A DNA stretch of 64,000 nt from RGDT01 sp964630925 (GTDB lineage Bacteria > Planctomycetota > Planctomycetia > Gemmatales > Gemmataceae): positions 45,950 through 109,949 of the forward strand of contig CAZVZK010000013.1 in the NCBI GenBank assembly GCA_964630925.1. Direction: 5' to 3'. Shown here piece after piece: positions 15,022 through 23,562 of the stretch. The first letter of the stretch is position 1. The number at the start of each line of letters is the position of its first letter. The notes beneath the pieces are model-generated. The model was not told where the DNA came from. It saw only the letters and a program-made list of their open reading frames with translations, and searched no databases. The position numbers and the translations under genes are program-made.

Positions 15022-17340
15022 TCATCTCGAAGTCATCAGGCGGACCCCATCCGCCGTCGCCGCCGCCAGGGTGCCGTCGGCCCCGATGGCCGCCGCGGTC
15101 ACCGGCCCGTTCTGGGCGCTCTGCCACCTCTTCCCGGACGCCGGCCACCGCCAGCCCAGAGCCCCCCGCGCCGAACAGGCCGTCACCGTCCCGTCCTTGG
15201 CCAGATGCACGGCCCGGATCGTCCCCTCGGGGCCGTCCAGCCGCCTCGCGCCCGTGTCCGTACGCGAGCCCCACACCCGCACCACGCCGTCGCTGGTGCC
15301 CGCCGCCAGGATGCCGCCCTCCCACGCCACGGAGTGGACCTCGGCGTCGGCGGTGCGCGCGCCGACCTCCTTGCCCGTGAGGGCGTCCCACCAGCGCGCG
15401 CTGCGGTCGGTGCTACCTGTAACGACGTACTTGCCCCCCCCGCCGATTGTTACAGAGGTCACGGTGCCCGTGTGCCCGACCAGCGCCGCCACCTCCTTGC
15501 CGCCCGCGATGTCCCACACGCGGGCCGTCCGATCCGCCCCGCCCGACACCAGTTTCCCGCCCGGCAAGAACGCCAGCGCCCGCACCTCCGACGTGTGCCC
15601 GCGCAGCCGCGCGATCAGCTTTCCGGCGGCGGAATGCACGAACACGTCGCGCCCCGACGCCGAGGCGCACGTCTTGCCGTCGGGAGACAGCGCCACCGCC
15701 CGCACCTCGTCGGGGTGCTTGACGATGAGGGCCGGCTTGCCGCCGGACAGCCGCGCCCGCAACACCTGGCCGTCGGCGCCGCCGGTCAGGAGCCAGCCCT
15801 CGGCGAGGGCGACGGCGTGGACCGCCCCCTTGTGCCCCTCGTGCAGCGCGGCGATGGCCTCCTTGGGGCCCTCCGGCTCGACGAGGCGCGTGAACAGCCG
15901 CTCCAGCAGGTCGCGCTGCACCGTGCCGCCCTTGCCCGCCGCGATGGCCCGCGCCAGCTCGGCATCGCGGCTGAGCATCGCGGCCAGCCCCGCCGCGTCG
16001 GTGTCCAGCTCCGCCGCCAGCGCCGCCCGGTCGAGGACGCGCTCGTAGCGATGCACGGCGGACATCACCGGCTCCGGCCCGGAGGTCGGCAGACGGAGCG
16101 CCGCCGCGGCGCGGGCGAAGCCCGCGTTGTCCTCGTCCACCAGCTTCTTGAACCGCGCCGGCGGGACGTACAGCGCGAGGGCCGCCTCGACGGCCGCCGC
16201 GTCGAACGCCTTCTTGTGCGAGAGGACGTGGGCCCGCACCTGATCGTCCTTGGGGTGAATGCCGTTCGTGTGGCAGCCGATGCACGACAGCCCGTTCTCG
16301 ACGAGGCGGTCGGGGCGGTTGGGGTCCTGCACGACCTCGCCCGGCGCCTTGTCGATGCGCCGCCCGTCGCCATCCACGATCAGATACGCATGCAGCCCGT
16401 TGGGCAGCCGGAAGATGATCTCGCCGCCGGCGGCCCGGAACGTCGTCGGGCTCTCGAAGATGTTCTGCCTTCCGATGTTCTCGCTGAAATCATGGCTGCG
16501 CCAGTAGGCGCCGTGCGTCCCATCGACACGCTCGAGGATGCGGTTCGACCGCGCGACGCCTGAGTTGTTGAAGCCCGCGCGGACCGCCCTGTCCTCCGCG
16601 TGGGCCGCCGCCACATCGACGCCCGCCATCCGCTCCAGCGCCCGATCGGTGAGTGGGAGCTGGAGGAAGTCGTGGTACATCGGCGGACGCGACGCCGTGG
16701 CCACGAACCAGTCGGCGCGCAGGACATGCTCCCCCTCGCCGCGGTACGGGTTGAGGGAGGCGAGCTTCTCCCAGACGCGCGCCGTCCAGCGGTAGTCGCG
16801 CAGGTCGAGGCGGAGCAAGAGAGGCGTCACCTGATGCGGGCGCGTGAGACGCGGGTGCCACGACAGGCTGTTCGCGAGCTTGGCGACGGCGTCGCGGAGC
16901 GTGGCGGCATCGGGGCCATCCCCGAGATGGCCGAGCGTCAGGTAGCGCATGTGCCGGCGCTCGCGCTCCGGCAGTGACGCCAGGTCGAGCTTGATGAGGG
17001 CCAGCAGATCGGACCGCCTCACCGGCGGCGCCGCGGGCGTCAGGCCCGGCGCGCCGGCGGCGGCCCAGCGCTGGAGGGCGCCGAGGTCGGCGGCGGTGAA
17101 CGTGTGCTTGCCCGGCGGCATCTCGCCGGACGCGACCCTCTCGATCATCGGGGCGACCATGCCGCGTGACGCGAGGAGGCGGGCGTCGAGGACGAAGTCG
17201 AACTTGCCCTTGGCGTGCCCCGGCCCCTGGCCGTCGTGACAGCGGGCGCAGTGACGGGACAGCACGCCGTGGGCGAGGTGGGCGATGGGCGGTGCCGGCA
17301 GTGGCCCGGCGGCCAGGGCGAGGAAGGCGAGGCCGAGCAT
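15022..17340 (-). CDS. Cytochrome c-type protein fused to WD40 propeller
   Basis: 772 residues, signal peptide at 1-20. A CARCH haem-binding motif at about residue 33 opens a planctomycete cytochrome C-like domain, and a second CIGCH motif lies near residue 330 with the flanking VENGLSCIGCHTNGIHPKDD. From about residue 490 to the end are at least six WD-type blades (for example VRAVALSPDGKTCASASG, VRALAFLPGGKLVSGGADRT, VARVWDIAGG-like). Such cytochrome-WD40 fusions are typical of Planctomycetota and presumed periplasmic; function is unknown. A weak inverted repeat TCAGGAT/ATCCTGA (17350-17356 and 17372-17378) lies just upstream of the start and may be an operator. Confidence 0.88.
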   Translation of the reverse strand: MLGLAFLALAAGPLPAPPIAHLAHGVLSRHCARCHDGQGPGHAKGKFDFVLDARLLASRGMVAPMIERVASGEMPPGKHTFTAADLGALQRWAAAGAPGLTPAAPPVRRSDLLALIKLDLASLPERERRHMRYLTLGHLGDGPDAATLRDAVAKLANSLSWHPRLTRPHQVTPLLLRLDLRDYRWTARVWEKLASLNPYRGEGEHVLRADWFVATASRPPMYHDFLQLPLTDRALERMAGVDVAAAHAEDRAVRAGFNNSGVARSNRILERVDGTHGAYWRSHDFSENIGRQNIFESPTTFRAAGGEIIFRLPNGLHAYLIVDGDGRRIDKAPGEVVQDPNRPDRLVENGLSCIGCHTNGIHPKDDQVRAHVLSHKKAFDAAAVEAALALYVPPARFKKLVDEDNAGFARAAAALRLPTSGPEPVMSAVHRYERVLDRAALAAELDTDAAGLAAMLSRDAELARAIAAGKGGTVQRDLLERLFTRLVEPEGPKEAIAALHEGHKGAVHAVALAEGWLLTGGADGQVLRARLSGGKPALIVKHPDEVRAVALSPDGKTCASASGRDVFVHSAAGKLIARLRGHTSEVRALAFLPGGKLVSGGADRTARVWDIAGGKEVAALVGHTGTVTSVTIGGGGKYVVTGSTDRSARWWDALTGKEVGARTADAEVHSVAWEGGILAAGTSDGVVRVWGSRTDTGARRLDGPEGTIRAVHLAKDGTVTACSARGALGWRWPASGKRWQSAQNGPVTAAAIGADGTLAAATADGVRLMTSR

Positions 17341-17421
17341 GGCGCTCCCTCAGGATCGGGGCATGGGGCGTATCCTGACAGAATCGCGCCGGCGGGGCAA
17401 GTAACTTGGGTGTAACAGGTG

Positions 17422-17490
17422 TCTTCGTGGCGACAAGCTTTCAGCTTGTCGTGCATTGATTGACAAGCTGAAAGCTTGTCGCCACGAAGA
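17422..17490. repeat. Nested palindrome repeat
   Basis: Perfect 29-bp inverted repeat (17422-17450 with 17462-17490) around an 11-nt loop. Each arm contains its own palindrome GACAAGCT-ttc-AGCTTGTC, so either a long hairpin or a two-armed cruciform can form. It sits 4 bases from the stop of the minus-strand gene ending at 17495 and could terminate it. The sequence GGCGACAAGCTTTCAGCTTG looks like a dispersed element rather than a gene-specific signal. Confidence 0.85.
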
Positions 17491-17494
17491 ACGT

Positions 17495-18571
17495 TCACCT
17501 CGCCGCGACGCGCAGCCGCACCGTCACCGCGAAGTGGTCCGCCGCCCCACGCCGTGACAGCGCCGTCTTGTCCTTCGGCCCGCCGAACCGCAGCGGGCGG
17601 CCCCGGTTGTCCGCCATCTCCGCCACGATGGCCCCGCTGTCCGGCACCACGCTCCACCCCGAGCCGTCCAGCATCCCCGGCGACACGCAGATGTGGTCGA
17701 ACAGATGCCACTTTCGGTAGTACATCGTCCCCGCGTCGTCCGCGTGCTTCGACGCCAGGCAGTTGTACAGCGACGGCATCTCGCCGCCCTTCTTCGCCTC
17801 GGCCAGGTCCGCCGTCGCGTGCAGGTTCTTGGCGACGCTGTCGTCCGTCGGGTCGTCGTTGAAGTCGCCGCACACGAGGAAATCGACCTTCGGGTTGGAC
17901 TTGTACATGCTCAGGAACCGGCCATAGATCTGGTCGGCGTACTTGGAGCGCGTCGCGCCGGTCTTGTCCGAGATGCGGCTCGACCAGTGCGACGCCACCA
18001 CCACCAGCTCGTGCCCGTTGACGACGACGCGGCCTTCGAGGATGCGCATCTTGCGCCCGATCAGCTTGCCGCGCTTCTCCTCCACCGGCAGCCGCGTGAT
18101 GATCGGCGTGCCGATGTCGCGGCCGCCGCCCACCTCCTCGAACAGGATCGTCTTGTAGTGTAGGCTCTGGTCCGGCAGTTTCACGTTGACGGCGTTGACG
18201 AGCAGCTCCGCCGCCCGCGGCGACTCGACCTCGGCGCAACACAGGATGTCGGGGCCCTTGCCGCCGTTCATCCGCGCGATGACCGTGGCGAGGTTGTCGA
18301 GCTTCTGCTTGAGCGCCTCGGGGTTGTCGCCGAAGTACGGGTCATACGTCTCGTCGCCGCGTTTCATCCGCCCGTCGTTGACATCATCGAACAGGTTCTC
18401 GACGTTCCAGAACGCAAAGAAGTACTCCGCCGCCGTGCCGGGGCCCTTCGGCGGCTCGGCCTTCGGCCCGCCCTTGTCGGCGTCCTTGAGCGCCGACAGG
18501 TCGGGGCCCTTCTCCTGGCAGCCGAGGCCGACGAGGGCCATGGCGGCGATGATCCGCATCCACGTCGGCAT
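17495..18571 (-). CDS. Endonuclease/exonuclease/phosphatase-fold protein, copy 2
   Basis: 358 residues from ATG 18571, 8 bases after the stop of its paralogue. The N-terminus (MRIIAAMALVGLGC) resembles a lipoprotein or secretion signal. EEP-fold motifs are present: FAFWNVENLFDD (metal-binding Asn), DILCCAEVES (catalytic Glu), VVASHWSSR, LVCGDFNDDP (Asp-Asn pair) and the final GAADHFAVTV (Asp-His). These are the active-site residues of the DNase I/sphingomyelinase superfamily. Substrate unknown; an exported phosphodiesterase or nuclease is likely. A Lys/Pro-rich linker (about 25-48) separates signal and domain, absent from the paralogue. Confidence 0.86.
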   Translation of the reverse strand: MPTWMRIIAAMALVGLGCQEKGPDLSALKDADKGGPKAEPPKGPGTAAEYFFAFWNVENLFDDVNDGRMKRGDETYDPYFGDNPEALKQKLDNLATVIARMNGGKGPDILCCAEVESPRAAELLVNAVNVKLPDQSLHYKTILFEEVGGGRDIGTPIITRLPVEEKRGKLIGRKMRILEGRVVVNGHELVVVASHWSSRISDKTGATRSKYADQIYGRFLSMYKSNPKVDFLVCGDFNDDPTDDSVAKNLHATADLAEAKKGGEMPSLYNCLASKHADDAGTMYYRKWHLFDHICVSPGMLDGSGWSVVPDSGAIVAEMADNRGRPLRFGGPKDKTALSRRGAADHFAVTVRLRVAAR

Positions 18572-18579
18572 GAGGCGCC

Positions 18580-19593
18580 TCACTTGTTGACGATCAATTC
18601 GACGGTGACGGGGAAGTGGTCGCTCGCGCCGCGGTTCTTGAACTCGCGCCTGTCCGTCGGCCCGCCGAAGCGGTCGGGGCCGTCGCGGAACTTGAACTTC
18701 TCGACGATGTTTGCCGAGCCGGCACGCAACTGCCAGCCCTTCGCCTCCAGCATCCCCGGCGACACCACGATGTGGTCGAAGACGAACCCCTTGCCCTTGA
18801 AGAAGTGCGTGCCCTTGCCGGCCTTCTCCAGCTTCACGAACGGGTGGAAGAACATCGCCTTGCCGTCCTTGGCCGCGTCCAGCACCTTGTTCACATCGCC
18901 GGAGGCGCCGAGCGTCTTCGCCACGGTGTCGTCGCCTGGGTTGTCGTTGAAGTCGCCGCACACGATGTAAGCGACCTCCTTGTTCTTCTTGAACGCCGCC
19001 GCGTAGTCGCGGTGGATGGCCTCGGCGTAGGACCCCCGCCCGCGCCCCGTCGTGTCGCTGATCCGCGAGGTCCAGTGCGACGCCACGATGGTCAGCGGGT
19101 GCTTCTCCACCTCGACGTTCACCTTGAGGATGCGCCGCTGCGTAGACAGCAGGAGCGGCTTGTTCGAGAACGGTATCCGGCTGAGGACCGCCGTGGCGAT
19201 GGAGCGCCCGCCGCCCGGATCGAGGTAGGCGATGTGCGCGTACTGCAGCGCCTTCTCCTTGAAGTGCTTGTTCAGCTCCGTCTGTAGCAGTTCGACGGCC
19301 CGCCGCGACTCGACCTCGGCCAGGCACAGGATGTCCGGCCCGCGGCCGTCGGCCATCCCCTTGTCGGTCAGCACCTGCACGAGGCGCTTGAGTTTGAACG
19401 CCAGCGCCTCCTTGTCCTTGGAGAAATAGTCATCGAATTCGCGGTCGGCCTTCTCCAGCTTCGGGTTGCGCTGGTCGTCGAAGAAGTTCTCGACGTTCCA
19501 GAAGCAGAAGAGGATGGGCCGTGCCTTCGTCTGGGCCGATGCCGGCGATGCCGACAGGGCCACGGCGGCGAGTAGGAGCAGCAGGCGCGGCAT
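18580..19593 (-). CDS. Endonuclease/exonuclease/phosphatase-fold protein, copy 1
   Basis: 337 residues, start ATG 19593, signal peptide MPRLLLLLAAVALSASPASA. Same superfamily as its downstream neighbour with matching motifs: FCFWNVENFFDD, DILCLAEVES, VASHWTSRISDTTG, IVCGDFNDNPGDD, FVFDHIVVSPGML and GASDHFPVTVE. All catalytic residues expected for a metal-dependent phosphodiesterase are present in both copies. The two arose by tandem duplication and share an operon (8-base gap); the divergence is mainly in surface segments. Confidence 0.88.
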   Translation of the reverse strand: MPRLLLLLAAVALSASPASAQTKARPILFCFWNVENFFDDQRNPKLEKADREFDDYFSKDKEALAFKLKRLVQVLTDKGMADGRGPDILCLAEVESRRAVELLQTELNKHFKEKALQYAHIAYLDPGGGRSIATAVLSRIPFSNKPLLLSTQRRILKVNVEVEKHPLTIVASHWTSRISDTTGRGRGSYAEAIHRDYAAAFKKNKEVAYIVCGDFNDNPGDDTVAKTLGASGDVNKVLDAAKDGKAMFFHPFVKLEKAGKGTHFFKGKGFVFDHIVVSPGMLEAKGWQLRAGSANIVEKFKFRDGPDRFGGPTDRREFKNRGASDHFPVTVELIVNK

Positions 19594-19629
19594 CGGCGGG
19601 GCCTCGGTGGGCGGGCATCGCCGATTGTA

Positions 19630-20523
19630 TCAGCGTGCGGCGGGCCCGTCTCTGTCGGCCCGATCCCACAGGACGCGGCTCGACGCGCTCGCGAATACGC
19701 ACACGCCCTCACCGAAGCGGCCCAGTAGGCCCGCCCGGCCCGCGTCGGTCAGCCGATTGTGCCGCACGTCCAGGAGCGTCAGCGCCCTGAGATGGGGCGA
19801 CGCCGCCAGCGCCGCCGCTCCCGCGTCGCCGATGCCGTTGTACGCCAGTCCGAGCTTCCGCACGCGGGACAGGAACGGGGAGGCGGCGAGGATCGCCGCG
19901 CCCTCGTCCCCCAGCACGTTGGCCCGCAGGTTCAGGTGACGCAGCCGTGGCATGTCAGCCGCCGTCAAGGCCCGTAGGCCATCCAGGCGGATGGAGTTGT
20001 CGTCCAGGTCGAGCGTGGTGAGGTTCACCAGATTGGGCGAGGCAAGGAAGACCCGCGCCCGATTCATCCCGATCTGATTCCAGTACAGGCTCAGCGAGCT
20101 GAGGCGACGCAGGACGGGGGACGCGCCGATGGCCTCGATCTGCTCCTTGCTATTCCGCAGGCGGAGGTTGAAGACCGGGGCCGCCGACAGCACCGTCTCC
20201 GCGTGGGCGAGGAACACCTTGCCCTGCACCAGCACCTCGTCGGGGAAGCCGCGGCGGAAGGCGATCCTCGACGCGAACGGCTTGAGCGGGGCCAGCCACT
20301 CCTTGCGGTGCTTCGCCCACAGGGCGGCCTCGCGCGCCTTCAGCTCGGCGTGGCGTGGGGCGTCGGCCGGCAGGCGCTCCAGCTCGCACTGGACGCGGAT
20401 CAGCTCGGCCCGGGCGAGCCGCGCCGCGCCCCCCTGCTCTTCCAGCCAGTCCGCGTAGATCAGCCGCGGCGCGTCGTCGTCCGGCTCCTCCTGGATCGAC
20501 CGCCAGAACGCCTGTTCGAGCAT
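19630..20523 (-). CDS. TIGR02996 domain protein with leucine-rich repeats
   Basis: 297 residues. The first 45 residues match the Gemmata-type repeat-companion domain: FWRSIQEEPDDDAPRLIYAD then WLEEQGG and ARAELIRVQCELERLP. The rest is a leucine-rich repeat array, with repeats such as LRRLSSLSLYWNQIG, LVNLTTLDLDDNSI, LRHLNLRANVLGDEGA and VRKLGLAYNGIGDAGA, spaced about 24-26 residues. This architecture is expanded by the hundreds in Gemmata-like genomes with no known function; it is presumably cytoplasmic and protein-binding. Confidence 0.87.
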   Translation of the reverse strand: MLEQAFWRSIQEEPDDDAPRLIYADWLEEQGGAARLARAELIRVQCELERLPADAPRHAELKAREAALWAKHRKEWLAPLKPFASRIAFRRGFPDEVLVQGKVFLAHAETVLSAAPVFNLRLRNSKEQIEAIGASPVLRRLSSLSLYWNQIGMNRARVFLASPNLVNLTTLDLDDNSIRLDGLRALTAADMPRLRHLNLRANVLGDEGAAILAASPFLSRVRKLGLAYNGIGDAGAAALAASPHLRALTLLDVRHNRLTDAGRAGLLGRFGEGVCVFASASSRVLWDRADRDGPAAR

Positions 20524-20541
20524 GGCTCACGCCTTGTAATA

Positions 20542-20723
20542 GAAGGTGTCTCGCACAGGCGCAAAGGACGCCAAGGACAGAACAGAAGAAGGGAGGAGAA
20601 GACAAGGAGGGCAGGCTCTGCGGCATCCCTGCTTCTTCTCGCTTCTTCTCTTCTTGTCTTCCTTTGCGTCCTTTGCGCCTTTGCGAAACACCCTCTTTCC
20701 CTGCGCCTTGGCGAGACACCTTC
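20542..20723. repeat. Large imperfect inverted repeat between genes
   Basis: The outer arms GAAGGTGTCTCGCACAGGCG (from 20542) and the reverse complement of 20702-20723 differ at two bases. Inside, GCGCAAAGGACGC recurs in opposite orientation near 20560 and 20664-20678. The middle is purine-rich on one side and pyrimidine-rich on the other. No coding evidence; it resembles a degenerate non-autonomous element and occupies the gap between citramalate synthase and the LRR gene. Confidence 0.7.
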
Positions 20724-20735
20724 ATCCCCTGCCCT

Positions 20736-22298
20736 TCACGCCTCCTCGTCCTTGAACAGCTTGTACTCGATGGCGTCCGCCAGCGCCTGCCACGACGCCT
20801 CGATGATGTTCTCGCTGACGCCCACGGTGCCCCACAGGCTGCCGCCGTCGCGCCACTCGATGACGACACGCACCCGCGCCGCCGTCTCCGCCCGCGCGTT
20901 CACCACGCGGACCTTGTAGTCCACCAGATGCAGCTCGTTCAGACGCGGGTACGACCCGAGCAACGCCTTCCGCAGGGCGCCGTCGAGGGCGTTGACCGGG
21001 CCGTCGCCCTCGCTCACCGTGTGCATCGTCTGCTCGCCGACACGCACCTTCACCGTCGCCTCGGTGAGCGGCTGGCCGTCGGCGCCGACCTCGATGTTCA
21101 CCCGGTAGGCCTGCCGCTGGAACTTCGGCACGTACAGCCCCATGCAGCGCTTCACGATCAGGTCGAACGACGCCTCCGCCGCCTCGAACTCGTAGCCGGC
21201 GTTCTCCAGGTCCTGAACCTGCTCGAGGATGCGCTTCATTAGGGCCCGGTCGTGGCTGACCTGATACTTGGCGGTCTTCGAGAGGATGGTCGATTGCCCG
21301 GATAGCTCGCTGACCAGGAAGCGGCGCTCGTTGCCGACGAGGGCGGGGTCGAGGTGCTCGTAGGTGCTGGCCAGCTTGGCGACGGCGTGGATGTGCATGC
21401 CGCCCTTGTGGGCGAACGCCGACGCCCCGACGAACGGCTGGCCGGGGCGGAAATTCATGTTCGCCGTCTCGTACACGTAGCGCGACACCTCGGTGAGGTG
21501 CCTCACGCTCTCGGGCCGCAGCACGTCGAGGCCCAGCTTCAGCGCCAGGTTGGCGATGACGCTGATGAGGTCGGTGTTGCCGCAGCGCTCGCCGATGCCG
21601 TTGATCGTCCCCTGCACCTGCGTCGCCCCGCAACGCACGGCGGCCAGGCTGTTCGCAACGGCGACTTCGCTGTCATTATGACAGTGGATGCCGACCTCGC
21701 AGCGGAGGTGTCTGCGCGCCGCCGTGACCGCCTCGGCCAGGGCGTCGGGCAGCGTGCCGCCGTTGGTGTCGCACAGGACGGCGATGGACGCGCCGGCCCG
21801 CTCGGCGGCGGCGAGGGTGGCGAGGGCGTACTCGGGGTTGTGCCTGTGCCCGTCGAAGAAATGCTCGGCGTCGTAGATGACCTCGCGCCCTGCGGCCTTG
21901 CAATAGGCGACGGAGTCGGCGATCATCGCCAGGTTCTCGTCGAGCGTGGTGTTCAACACCTCGCGGACGTGCAAGTCCCACGTCTTGCCGACGATGGTGA
22001 CGACGGGCGTCTCGGCGTCGAGCAGCGCGCGGATGCAGGTGTCGTCCTCGGCCCTCACGCCCTTGCGCCGCGTCATACCGAAGGCGCACACCTTGGCGTG
22101 CTTGAGGCCGAGCTTCTTCGCCTCGCGGAAGTACTCGGCGTCCTTGGGGTTGGACAGCGGGTAGCCCCCCTCGATGTAATCGACGCCCAGCTCGTCGAGC
22201 TTCCGCGTGATGTTGAGTTTATCGACGAGCGAGAAGTTGACCCCCTCGCCCTGGCTGCCGTCGCGCAGGGTGGTGTCGTAGATCGAGATGCGGCTCAT
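20736..22298 (-). CDS. cimA: (R)-citramalate synthase
   Basis: 520 residues from ATG 22298. It condenses pyruvate and acetyl-CoA to citramalate, the first step of threonine-independent isoleucine synthesis. The catalytic TIM barrel starts ISIYDTTLRDGSQGEGVNFS, followed by DYIEGGYPLSNPKD, VLCDTNGGTLP, GIHCHNDSEVAVANSL (metal His-x-His) and QGTINGIGERCGNTDL. The C-terminal regulatory LeuA dimer domain runs from about 390 (RVNIEVGADGQPLTEATVKV) to the end. Length and the GGYPLSNPKD segment favour CimA over 2-isopropylmalate synthase or homocitrate synthase. Reading frame upstream of 22298 is not part of the gene. No leucine-biosynthesis genes are adjacent. Confidence 0.93.
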   Translation of the reverse strand: MSRISIYDTTLRDGSQGEGVNFSLVDKLNITRKLDELGVDYIEGGYPLSNPKDAEYFREAKKLGLKHAKVCAFGMTRRKGVRAEDDTCIRALLDAETPVVTIVGKTWDLHVREVLNTTLDENLAMIADSVAYCKAAGREVIYDAEHFFDGHRHNPEYALATLAAAERAGASIAVLCDTNGGTLPDALAEAVTAARRHLRCEVGIHCHNDSEVAVANSLAAVRCGATQVQGTINGIGERCGNTDLISVIANLALKLGLDVLRPESVRHLTEVSRYVYETANMNFRPGQPFVGASAFAHKGGMHIHAVAKLASTYEHLDPALVGNERRFLVSELSGQSTILSKTAKYQVSHDRALMKRILEQVQDLENAGYEFEAAEASFDLIVKRCMGLYVPKFQRQAYRVNIEVGADGQPLTEATVKVRVGEQTMHTVSEGDGPVNALDGALRKALLGSYPRLNELHLVDYKVRVVNARAETAARVRVVIEWRDGGSLWGTVGVSENIIEASWQALADAIEYKLFKDEEA

Positions 22299-22365
22299 GC
22301 GGTGTGTTCCCTGTCGCCGGGGGGAGGCCTCCGGCCCACTCCCCCCCGCCCTGCCCTCCTCTGGG

Positions 22366-22827
22366 TCAGCGGCGCGTGCGGATGGTCTTGATGGTATCGG
22401 TCTTGAAGCCCGGCGTCGAAGACGGGTTGACGCGGAACTCGTAGCCGGGCACGCTGCGGGCGGGCACGGCACCCGGCATATTGGCGATGGCGTCGAGGTC
22501 GCCGGTGGGCACGAACTCGACGTAGTTGCGGGCGGGGACCATGATGGGCCGGCCGCCGTCAAGGTCCTTGTACGCCTCGATGCGCACGACGCGCAGGGTG
22601 CCGAGGCCGGGGATCTCGACCTGCCGCCCGGCGAGGAGCTGCTCCTCGACGGAAGGGCCGAGGGCCTTGAGCATCCTGTCCACGGCCGCCGGCGCCTCCT
22701 TGGACCGCGCGACGACGCCGTCCTTGAGCGAGGCGGCGGGCCTCCTGCCGGCGCCCACCTGGCCGAAGGCCAGCGACCCCGCGAGGACGCAGATCACCCC
22801 AACGAACGCCCAGCGTGCCATGACCAT
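22366..22827 (-). CDS. Exported protein with HU/IHF-like domain
   Basis: 153 residues. Residues 1-23 are a signal peptide (MARWAFVGVICVLAGSLAFG). The mature part resembles an HU/IHF DNA-bending domain: helical start SLKDGVVARSKEAPAAVDRM, then LAGRQVEIPGLGTLRVVRIE, matching the HU pattern of a charged helix, a V.[IL]PG[FL]GT[FL] turn and strands, and GGRPIMVPARNYVEFVPTG in the place of the HU beta-arm end (RNPxTGxxIxIPA..VPxFxPG). The signal peptide is unexpected for HU. The similarity is by eye and the arm is short; it could be a derived structural domain. ATG 22821 is an alternative start. Confidence 0.6.
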   Translation of the reverse strand: MVMARWAFVGVICVLAGSLAFGQVGAGRRPAASLKDGVVARSKEAPAAVDRMLKALGPSVEEQLLAGRQVEIPGLGTLRVVRIEAYKDLDGGRPIMVPARNYVEFVPTGDLDAIANMPGAVPARSVPGYEFRVNPSSTPGFKTDTIKTIRTRR

Positions 22828-22905
22828 CGCGCGGCCCTCCCCCTCATCACCATCGGCATGTCGACGGTATCGCCTGTAACGGAAATGCCACCCGGCAATT
22901 GTAGC

Positions 22906-23442
22906 TCACACATCCGCCCGGCACCGGGCGAGGACCTGTGCCGCCGCGACGGCGAGCAGCTCGACGCCCCTCTGTTCCTCCGTCGTCGGCGAACGGTGGT
23001 CTCGGAAGTATGTCCCGATGGTTCCGAGCACCGTCCCCTCAGGGGACTTGATCGGCACGCTCCAGGCCCCCACGAAGCCGAGGGAGAGGGGCAGGTGACG
23101 CCGCTCCGCCCACTTGTCGTCGGCGTAGAAGTCCGTGGTGATGACCACCGAGCCCGTCGCCGCCGCCGCCGCGCAGGTGCCGACCAGTGCGTCCGGCTTC
23201 AAGCGGTCGATGGCCGCCAGGTAGTCCGCCGGGAGGGTCGGCGAGGCGCCGTTGCGCAGCAGGCCTTCCTCATCGAGGACGAGGATCGAGGCCGACGCGC
23301 CGGGGCCGGCCAGGGCCTCTGCCTCCGTCGCCAGGCAGGTGAGGATGTCGCCGCGGGGCACCCCCGCCTTCAGCATCTGCTGGACACGTGCGGAGGCCTG
23401 CCCGATGAATTCTCCCCTGGGTGTGGGCGCGTCCGCATGCAT
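22906..23442 (-). CDS. GAF domain protein
   Basis: 178 residues from ATG 23442, chosen because the GAGGAG ribosome binding site lies upstream of it and inside the longer frame to 23469. A single GAF fold covers most of the protein: an N-terminal helix (VQQMLKAGVPRGDILTCLAT), ASILVLDEEGLLRNGASPTLP, CAAAAATGSVVITTDFYADD and SVPIKSPEGTVLGTIGTYF, ending in the closing helix RGVELLAVAAAQVLAR. This is the small-molecule sensory version seen in signalling proteins, here without an output domain. No cofactor-binding Cys or His can be assigned. Confidence 0.85.
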   Translation of the reverse strand: MHADAPTPRGEFIGQASARVQQMLKAGVPRGDILTCLATEAEALAGPGASASILVLDEEGLLRNGASPTLPADYLAAIDRLKPDALVGTCAAAAATGSVVITTDFYADDKWAERRHLPLSLGFVGAWSVPIKSPEGTVLGTIGTYFRDHRSPTTEEQRGVELLAVAAAQVLARCRADV

Positions 23443-23562
23443 GACACCCTTCTCCTCGTGTCGCCGCATCCCTTGCCCCCGGCCCTGCTCGCCCGGCGGC
23501 GACGCCCGGTGCGTGAACTATTCTACGGCCACCGGCCGCGAGACGCGAAGCCATCACCGCGG

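Noticed and set aside
12327..15380. 1017-codon + strand frame opposite the zinc-ribbon and MuiA-like genes
   Set aside because: Antisense artefact across several real genes, no domain.
20736..22298. Identification as 2-isopropylmalate synthase
   Set aside because: The residue pattern around GGYPLSNPKD and the overall length fit citramalate synthase better, and no leu genes are nearby.
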